From CBDCGW01 sp964430745 (lineage in GTDB: Bacteria > Acidobacteriota > UBA890): a stretch of DNA of 7,561 bases. Positions 1 through 4,998 of the stretch are shown piece by piece. Numbering within the stretch: position 1 is the stretch's first letter; every line of letters starts with the position of its first letter. The translations under genes were made by a program, and so were the position numbers. The notes under the pieces were generated by a model. The model was not told the DNA's origin. It worked only from the letters and a program-made list of their open reading frames with translations, and searched no databases. The stretch is from positions 1 through 7,561 of the forward strand of contig CAYSHI010000309.1 of NCBI GenBank assembly GCA_964430745.1, given 5' to 3'.

Positions 1-55
1 CCCAGCGATTCCGACTACGCTCCCCCCGCGTCTTCGTCGGCAGGGAGCCGTCAGC

Positions 56-2005
56 ATGTTGGGCAGAACCCTTGGGCACTACGAAATCCTCGAACCGCTT
101 GGTGCCGGCGGAATGGGCGAGGTGTATCGGGCGCACGACACCAATCTCAAGCGTGACGTCGCGATCAAGGTGCTCCCCGCGGAGCTTGCGTCCGATAGCG
201 AGCGGTTGGCTCGGTTGGAGCGCGAAGCTCATCTGCTTGCCTCGCTGAACCACCCGAACATCGCGGCAATCTACAACCTCGAGGAGTCCGGCGGAGTTCG
301 CTGGCTGGTCCTGGAACTTGTCGAAGGCGAGAACCTGGAACAACGCCTGAGGTCGGGCGCCCTGCCGGTGGGGGATGCCTTGGCGATAGGCCGGCAGGTG
401 GCGGTGGCGCTCGATGCCGCCCACAAGAACGGGATCGTCCACCGCGATTTGAAGCCGGCAAACGTGATGGTCACTCCCGATGGCGTGGCCAAGGTCCTCG
501 ATTTCGGCATTGCCAAGGCGCCCCCGGCCGCGGGTTCGGCGAGCGACATCGGCTTCGAGAAGGCCGAGGGGTCATCGGCGACCGACAGTATGACGGAAGC
601 CGCGACCGACATGGCCGCCCATTTGACGGCGACGGGAATGCTGGTGGGCACGGCGCCGTACATGAGCCCCGAGCAGATTCGCGGTGCGGCTGTCGACAAG
701 CGCTCCGACATCTGGGCATTCGGTTGCTTGATGTTCGAAATGCTTAGCGGACAACGGCCGTTTCCACGTGACACGATGGCCGACACGTTGAGCGCCATCC
801 TGGAGCATGAGCCGGACTGGGCAGCCTTACCCTCGCACACCCCCACCTCGGTGCGAGAGCTGCTTCAACGCTGCCTGGTCAAGGGCGCCGGCATGCGCTT
901 GCAGGACATCGCCGATGGGCGGGTCGCGATCGACGAGACCACCCAGTCGGGGTCGATGCCGGAGCTGCGGCAGCACAGCGCAACGGCGCGGCATGGCCTT
1001 CGCGCTTCGAAACGGGCAGTCGCCGGCGTTGCTGCTGTGTTCGTGGTCGCGTCGATGGTGTTGGTCTACTTCGTTCTTGGTGAGCAGTTCGCAGGGACCG
1101 CTTGGCCGGCGTCGCTCCGCGTCGCGACGGCTGCTGACAGCTCGGGAGCCTACCCGATGATCGCCGGTGGTATCGCCGAGCTGATCGAACGGGAAATCGG
1201 CCTTCCAATCGAGCGGCAAGACACCAAGGACTACGCCAGCGTTGCTGACGGCCTGCGGCGCGTGGACAGCGGCGAGCTCGACCTGGTGATCGTTCAGAAC
1301 GACGCGGCCTTCAATAGCGTGTGGACCGACGAATTCTTGGGTTACAAGAGCAGCAACATTGTTGGGCTAGCGGCGCTGTATCCGGAACTGCTTCACATCG
1401 TTGTTCCCGCGGACTCGGGCATCACGGCGATCGACGAGCTGCGCGGTAAGACGATCGCCATCGGCGACGGTTTCGGCGTGAGCTCCTCGACGGCCCTGCT
1501 CTCCAGCTTCGACATCGAGGAGGCGGACTTCGTGCAGAACCCTTTGGGAGGGGAGGCCTTCCTGAGCGGCCCCCGCTGGGAAGTGGCTGACGTGCTGATG
1601 CAATGGGCATCCGTCCCCGCAACGTATGTTGGCGACGCTCTTCGCGGCGGTGACCTCCGTCTGGTTCCGATCGACCCTGGCGTTGTAGCGGGCCTGCAGG
1701 CCAACTGGCCGTTTTTCAAGGCCGCCGCCATTCCCTCAAGAACCTACCCGCGACAAGCCGCAGCGGTGCCGACGGTGGCGGTGACCGCCATCCTGGTAAC
1801 GAATGCACAGATTCCCGCCGACCTGATTGAGCGCATCCTCGAGCTGATGTTCGACAACATCCCCTATCTCATCGCCAAGCACACGCGCGCCGCCGACATC
1901 TCGCTGCAGACGGCCTTCGGTGTTGAGAACGGCATGACGATCGGGCTCCATCCGGGGGCCGAGCGATTTCGCGAAGCGCGGGCGGCCGAGGCCGCCGGGC
2001 GCTGA
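56..2005 (+). CDS. Membrane Ser/Thr protein kinase with C-terminal TAXI-type solute-binding sensor domain
   Basis: 649 residues. The N-terminal Hanks/PknB-type kinase domain (about 8-290) looks catalytically complete. It has the glycine loop GAGGMG (16-21), VAIK lysine K38, helix-C glutamate near E57, HRDLKPAN (129-136), DFG (149-151), GTAPYMSPE (198-206) and the DIWAFG aspartate D218. The DFG-to-SPE span is long (about 57 residues), with a Ser/Thr/Ala-rich insert at about 156-193. One hydrophobic helix (about 321-341) follows. Residues about 352-645 resemble a full TAXI (TRAP-associated extracytoplasmic) binding protein, opening with LRVATAADSSGAYPMIAGGI. The inferred topology is a cytoplasmic kinase and an extracytoplasmic ligand domain, so a small organic anion or similar solute may control phosphorylation; the ligand and targets are unknown. 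The ATG at 56 is preceded by AGGGA at 42-46 and puts the HYEIL kinase start in its usual place. No TRAP permease genes are visible nearby. Kinase assignment is very sure; TAXI assignment is from sequence memory and fairly sure. Confidence 0.93.
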   Translation: MLGRTLGHYEILEPLGAGGMGEVYRAHDTNLKRDVAIKVLPAELASDSERLARLEREAHLLASLNHPNIAAIYNLEESGGVRWLVLELVEGENLEQRLRSGALPVGDALAIGRQVAVALDAAHKNGIVHRDLKPANVMVTPDGVAKVLDFGIAKAPPAAGSASDIGFEKAEGSSATDSMTEAATDMAAHLTATGMLVGTAPYMSPEQIRGAAVDKRSDIWAFGCLMFEMLSGQRPFPRDTMADTLSAILEHEPDWAALPSHTPTSVRELLQRCLVKGAGMRLQDIADGRVAIDETTQSGSMPELRQHSATARHGLRASKRAVAGVAAVFVVASMVLVYFVLGEQFAGTAWPASLRVATAADSSGAYPMIAGGIAELIEREIGLPIERQDTKDYASVADGLRRVDSGELDLVIVQNDAAFNSVWTDEFLGYKSSNIVGLAALYPELLHIVVPADSGITAIDELRGKTIAIGDGFGVSSSTALLSSFDIEEADFVQNPLGGEAFLSGPRWEVADVLMQWASVPATYVGDALRGGDLRLVPIDPGVVAGLQANWPFFKAAAIPSRTYPRQAAAVPTVAVTAILVTNAQIPADLIERILELMFDNIPYLIAKHTRAADISLQTAFGVENGMTIGLHPGAERFREARAAEAAGR

Positions 2006-2067
2006 TCGGTCGAATTGGCGCGTTTTAGACCTGACTCGACCAGGTGCTCGACTACAACCGCGACCCC

Positions 2068-2093
2068 GAATCGAACCGGCGGCTTCCACGGTG
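2068..2093 (-). repeat. 26-bp tRNA T-arm-like motif, copy 1
   Basis: This matches positions 4561-4586 at 23 of 26 bases. Read on the minus strand it contains GGTTCGATTC, the T-loop consensus of a tRNA, preceded by TGGAAGCCGCC, which resembles a variable loop. The flanking T-stem pairs poorly here, and no acceptor, D or anticodon arms can be folded around it. It therefore looks like a decayed tRNA 3' end or a remnant repeat, not a working tRNA. It sits in the 241-bp gap after the kinase-TAXI gene, in which I recognise nothing else; a TACAAT hexamer at 2206-2211 has no convincing -35 partner. Confidence 0.5.
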
Positions 2094-2246
2094 AGGTGTG
2101 ACGCTGTTCGAACTCGAAGTGACTAATGAGCTGACGAGAAGGGTCTGGCCAGGGCAGCCCGGGATCAACGCCAACCGCCCCCTGTAAGGGATCCCACGTA
2201 CCGACTACAATGCTGCGGGCTTCTTGCCAGAAAGGCAGCGGTCGAA

Positions 2247-2819
2247 GTAGTCGGCAAAACTCTCAGCCATTACGAGATTCTTGCGCCTCTCGGTGCGGGC
2301 GGTATGGGAGAGGTGTACCGTGCCCGCGATACGAAGCTCGAGCGCGATGTCGCCATCAAGGTGCTGCCCGACGAGCTTGCCGCCGACCCCGATCGTCTCG
2401 CCCGCTTCGAGCCCGAAGCCAAGCTGCTGGCTGCGCTCAGCCACTCCAACATCGGCGCCGTTTACGGGCTCGAAGAGTCTGACAGCGTTCGCTTCCTGGT
2501 GCTGGAGCTGATCGAGGGCGAGTCCCTCGAGCAACGCGTGCGGAGGGGCGCCATCCCGGTACCCGAAGCCCTCGACATCGCCCTCCAGATCGCCGAGGCG
2601 CTCGAAGCAGCGCACGATGCCGGCATCATCCACCGCGACGTGAAGCCGGCGAACGTGTTGTTGACGCCGAAGGGTGGGGTGAAGGTGCTGGACTTCGGCA
2701 TCGCCAAGAGCACCGCGGTCGACGGCGCCGCCAACGCCAGACTCACCGAACAAGCCACCAGCCTGACCACCGACCCCGCGAGTTGGGTGACGTCGTCGTC
2801 GAGGTCAAGCAAGCGATAG
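2247..2819 (+). pseudogene. Truncated, start-less Ser/Thr protein kinase remnant
   Basis: The reading frame carries a clear kinase N-lobe and catalytic loop. It shows GKTLSHYEIL (from 2253), GAGGMGEVYRARDT, VAIKVLP, an EAKLLAAL helix-C region, IIHRDVKPANVLL and KVLDFGIAK. It is closely similar to the kinase part of the 56-2005 gene, so the two are paralogues. The frame is open upstream to the TGA at 2127-2129 but has no ATG, GTG or TTG before the internal ATG at 2304, which lies beyond the glycine loop. An ATG at 2210 is in another frame, so an indel between about 2210 and 2250 could explain the lost start. After LTTDPA (near 2778) similarity stops, and a TAG at 2817 ends the frame. The activation segment (SPE), the whole C-lobe and any sensor are missing, so it cannot be a functional kinase. 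Translation from 2304 would give a fragment without the nucleotide-binding loop. Confidence 0.85.
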
Positions 2820-2861
2820 CGGCGCTCATCGCCGACCACGCGGGTGCCTCGCGGAGCTTCG

Positions 2862-3172
2862 GAGCCGCGGCCGCTCAAGCTACCCATGCCTGTTGCCAAC
2901 AACGCGGTCGCCGGCGGCAGCGACAATCCCTACAACTACGACGGCATCGGCTATAAGGGCTAGCCGAGCGGGCCGAGTACGCGTGTGTTCGCGTTCGATC
3001 CGGAAACCGATAGCTGGGTCGAGTGCGCCGACAAACCCCTCGCACCATGGATCACCGCGGGCTGATCGAGTTCGACGACGTCTTCTGCACCGTGGGCGGG
3101 ATGACCGACGGTCAAACCGTTACCGGCCGGATCGTTCCGTTCTCGCTTCAACTCAGCGCGCCCGCCCGGTGA
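2862..3172 (+). pseudogene. Kelch-repeat beta-propeller C-terminal remnant (stop and frameshift)
   Basis: Three joined stretches read as the last blades of a Kelch propeller. First, EPRPLKLPMPVANNAVAGG to GIGYKG (2862-2960) is followed by an in-frame TAG at 2961. Second, the same frame resumes with STRVFAFDPETDSWVE and DKPLA. Third, near 3040-3047 the reading must shift to the frame beginning with ATG 3047, giving MDHRGLIEFDDVFCTVGGM and TDGQTVTGRIVPFSL, ending at TGA 3170-3172. The hallmarks are VFAFDPETDSW (strand plus Trp) and VGGM (the Kelch double glycine). Most of a normal propeller is missing upstream. The first stretch is in the same frame as the preceding kinase remnant, but separated by a stop, so a deletion junction is more likely than a real fusion. 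The 3' end overlaps the tail of the opposing PQQ-like gene by 20 bp. The Kelch call is by motif only. Confidence 0.65.
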
Positions 3173-4400
3173 CATCGTAGGCGTACAGTGTGTCCTGGTC
3201 GCGCAGGAACAGCTTGCCGTCGGCAACCACGGGATGGGACCAGCTCGGGGCGTTGCCTGTTTGCAGCTCGAAGCGGCCGTGCTCGACGTAAAGCTGGGGG
3301 TTCGCCTCGGCGAGGCCGACGACGCCGTCTTCGCTGAACAGGTAGAGGCGTTCGTCGGCGTACACCAGAGAGCCTTTTCCGACGCTGCGGTCTCGCCAGG
3401 CAACCTCGCCGGTCTCGAAGCGCATCGCCGTCAGGATGCTCGAAGAGAAGCCGTACAGGTAGTCGCCGACAAGCACCGAGCTGGCGTGGTGGTTGCGCAT
3501 GTCGCGCGTGAAGTAGACCTCCGAAGCGCTGACCTCGCTGCCGTTGGCCGCCAACTCCAGGAGTGCCGCCCCGGTTCCATAGTCCGACGAGAGGAACACG
3601 CGGTTACCGCGGGCGATGGGTGTGGCGATGTTGGCCACATTATTGGCGACGCGGTCGTAGCTCCACAGCAGCCGGCCGTCGCTGACGTCGATCCCCACCG
3701 CCCGGCTGGCCGTGAACCAGATCGCCTGCTGCACGTCACCCACGGGATGCAGCAGCGCGGACGAGTATCCGGGCTCGTCGTCCTGGGAGCTCCAGATCAG
3801 CGAGCCGTCGCTCTTGCGCAGCGCCACGATGGCCGCGTCGCGGCCACCAGGGGCCACCAGGATGCGATCGCTCAACACGAGAGGAGACTCGCTCAGGCCC
3901 CACTGAATGTTGCGGCCGCCGAATTCCTCCAGAAGGTTGTGTGTCCAGAACACCTCGCCCGTCGCGGCATCGAGGACCGTCAGGTCGCCGCTCGAGCCGA
4001 ACACGTAGACGCGACCGTCGTCGATGGTCGGCGTCGACCGGGGGCCATCACCCTTGTCGTTGTTGAAGCGCTCCCCGTTGGCCACTTCCCAGAGCTTCTC
4101 GCCGGAGGTGGCATCGAACGCGACGACGTACTCCGTCCTCTGCCGTGCGCCGAGGGTGTACAGACGGCCGTCGGCGACCGCGAAAGACGAGTACCCAGCT
4201 CCCGCGCCATTGACCTGCCACGCCAGCGGCGGCCCGGCCTCAGGCCACTCCCTCAGGAGTCCGGTTTCGGTGGAGACGCCATCGCGAGAAGGGCCGCGCC
4301 ACTGCGGCCACTGCTCGGGAGAGCTCCTGGCAATCGTGGCCGTCGAGCCGATGAGTAGTAACGACACCAACACACAGCGGATTGAGGACCTGACGGCCAT
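3153..4400 (-). CDS. Exported PQQ-like (BamB-like) beta-propeller repeat protein
   Basis: 415 residues from the ATG at 4400. This start is preferred because it places a signal peptide at the N-terminus (MAVRSSIR, then LVSLLLIGSTATIA, cleavage near residues 24-27) and has a modest purine stretch AAAGAGA at 4405-4411. An in-frame GTG at 4436 would add 12 unneeded polar residues. The mature protein begins with WPQWRGPSRDG (31-41), a signature of PQQ-binding-like propeller proteins in Acidobacteriota and Planctomycetota. Repeated blade motifs of the D-x-x-(T/S)-G-x-x-x-W type follow: VVAFDATSGEKLW (92-104), LTVLDAATGEVFW (140-152), IVALRKSDGSLIW (191-203), AVGIDVSDGRLLW (234-246), LTAMRFETGEVAW (323-335) and LYAYDVTG (405-412). 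It is probably periplasmic or outer-membrane associated. The family includes BamB assembly factors and PQQ enzymes, but I see no dehydrogenase active-site evidence, so no reaction is assigned. Confidence 0.9.
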   Translation of the reverse strand: MAVRSSIRCVLVSLLLIGSTATIARSSPEQWPQWRGPSRDGVSTETGLLREWPEAGPPLAWQVNGAGAGYSSFAVADGRLYTLGARQRTEYVVAFDATSGEKLWEVANGERFNNDKGDGPRSTPTIDDGRVYVFGSSGDLTVLDAATGEVFWTHNLLEEFGGRNIQWGLSESPLVLSDRILVAPGGRDAAIVALRKSDGSLIWSSQDDEPGYSSALLHPVGDVQQAIWFTASRAVGIDVSDGRLLWSYDRVANNVANIATPIARGNRVFLSSDYGTGAALLELAANGSEVSASEVYFTRDMRNHHASSVLVGDYLYGFSSSILTAMRFETGEVAWRDRSVGKGSLVYADERLYLFSEDGVVGLAEANPQLYVEHGRFELQTGNAPSWSHPVVADGKLFLRDQDTLYAYDVTGRAR

Positions 4401-4446
4401 GGAGTCTCTTTCTGTTCTTCGGCTATTCGGGGTCACGGGTACCTGA

Positions 4447-4530
4447 GGAGATCACGTTTTGCCATTCGTTGCGGGCCTGGCGCAAGTCCGAGTGGCAGAA
4501 TTCGCAGAAGAGGACTTCGATGAGCACGTT
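4447..4530 (-). pseudogene. Zinc-dependent alcohol dehydrogenase fragment
   Basis: About 28 codons read NVLIEVLFCEFCHSDLRQ then ARNEWQNVIS. This matches the catalytic-zinc region of medium-chain zinc alcohol dehydrogenases of the cinnamyl-alcohol/AdhC type, whose family pattern is roughly VLIEILYCGVCHSDLHQARNEWG. The usual C-G-V-C is C-E-F-C here and the usual His of HQARNEW is Arg. Nothing like the rest of the roughly 350-residue enzyme exists on either side. Upstream the frame runs into the tRNA-like motif at 4561-4586, and downstream it reaches a stop just before the PQQ-like gene. It is read as a relic left by deletion or imprecise insertion. Confidence 0.6.
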
Positions 4531-4534
4531 TCGA

Positions 4535-4552
4535 CGCCGAGCACGCCGAGCA
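4535..4552. repeat. Two tandem copies of a 9-bp unit
   Basis: CGCCGAGCA occurs twice in a row, followed by a partial third unit (CGCGG). It lies exactly between the alcohol dehydrogenase fragment and the tRNA-like motif, so it marks the junction of two unrelated remnants. Slippage or end-joining at a breakpoint would explain it; chance is also possible in GC-rich DNA. Confidence 0.4.
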
Positions 4553-4560
4553 CGCGGCAA

Positions 4561-4586
4561 GAATCGAACCTGCGACTTCCACCGTG
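4561..4586 (-). repeat. 26-bp tRNA T-arm-like motif, copy 2
   Basis: This is the second copy of the motif at 2068-2093 (three mismatches). On the minus strand, 4557-4573 forms a proper T-arm: stem GCAGG/CTTGC with one G-T wobble and loop TTCGATT. TGGAAGTC stands where a variable loop would be. The next bases, CGCGTGC, could be an acceptor 3' strand, but I find no complementary GCACGCG upstream and no foldable D arm. A weak anticodon-like stem (CCTCG...CGGTGG) pairs only partly. I therefore call it a truncated tRNA relic or a mobile-element footprint, not a tRNA gene. Confidence 0.5.
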
Positions 4587-4998
4587 TGTGACGAGGACCC
4601 GGCTGAAGATGTCTAAAGTCCTTTGCATCCATCCGAATCTGGTTGAATGGAAGTGTGACCCAGGTCGGTCGTGGACCTCGCTCAAAAAAAGTTCAGATTC
4701 GATGAGATTGTCGGGGCCACTTGGTGAGGAACTTCGGGATGGAACGCTCGTGCCCCCCTCCCGCGACCGAAACCGAACAGCGCCGTCTCTGCTCTCGGCA
4801 CGGCTCGAACGGCCGAGGTCCTCGAGTTGGGGGGATATCTTCGACTCGGCTTGGCCGACGGCTTCGATGACCTCGAGGTGAGGGTTCCCGCCGACTCGAA
4901 GAAGGTGCTTCCACGGCACACGGGGATTCTCGGATGGCGCAGTCGCCCGGTGACGCTGGCCACGCTCTGCCGACGCCTGGGAACGTCCAAGGGTTTTC
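4587..4998. other. Intergenic stretch without a recognisable gene
   Basis: These 412 bp lie between the tRNA-like motif and the stop codon of the FG-GAP gene. They contain an A-tract (AAAAAAA near 4684-4690) with no adjacent stem, and a 6-bp GC-rich inverted repeat, CTCGGC/GCCGAG at 4794-4799 and 4812-4817, with a 12-nt loop and no U-tract, so no terminator is called. On the plus strand, 4728 onward is open and has a protein-like segment (GGYLRLGLADGFDDLEVRVP, then ADSKKVLPRHTGILGW, about 4830-4937). I cannot assign it to a family. It may be another relic or chance. Confidence 0.4.

Noticed and set aside
2206..2211. TACAAT as a -10 box for the second kinase
   Set aside because: No acceptable -35 lies 16-18 bases upstream, and the gene behind it is broken.
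2780..2880. Protein-like frame ELGDVVVEVKQAIAALIADHA between the kinase and Kelch remnants
   Set aside because: It is only about 35 codons, has no start and runs into Arg-rich nonsense. I could not tie it to a family, so it is left as possible junction debris.
3234..4358. Long plus-strand ORF (374 codons) opposite the PQQ-like gene
   Set aside because: It is a shadow of a clear repeat-protein gene in GC-rich DNA, with Arg/Ala/Val-rich composition and no recognisable motif.
4423..4632. Minus-strand 69-codon ORF containing SQVRFLPRA and then the alcohol dehydrogenase-like segment
   Set aside because: The first part is the typical spurious translation of a tRNA 3' end and the second part is a relic. 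The join is accidental and there is no good ribosome binding site.
4540..4640. Possible complete tRNA gene on the minus strand
   Set aside because: Only the T-arm folds well. No matching acceptor 5' strand or D arm and only a poor anticodon stem were found.
4794..4817. GC-rich 6-bp inverted repeat as a terminator of the FG-GAP gene
   Set aside because: It has a 12-nt loop and no T-tract on the relevant strand; the nearby A/T tract at 4684-4690 is over 100 bp away and has no stem.
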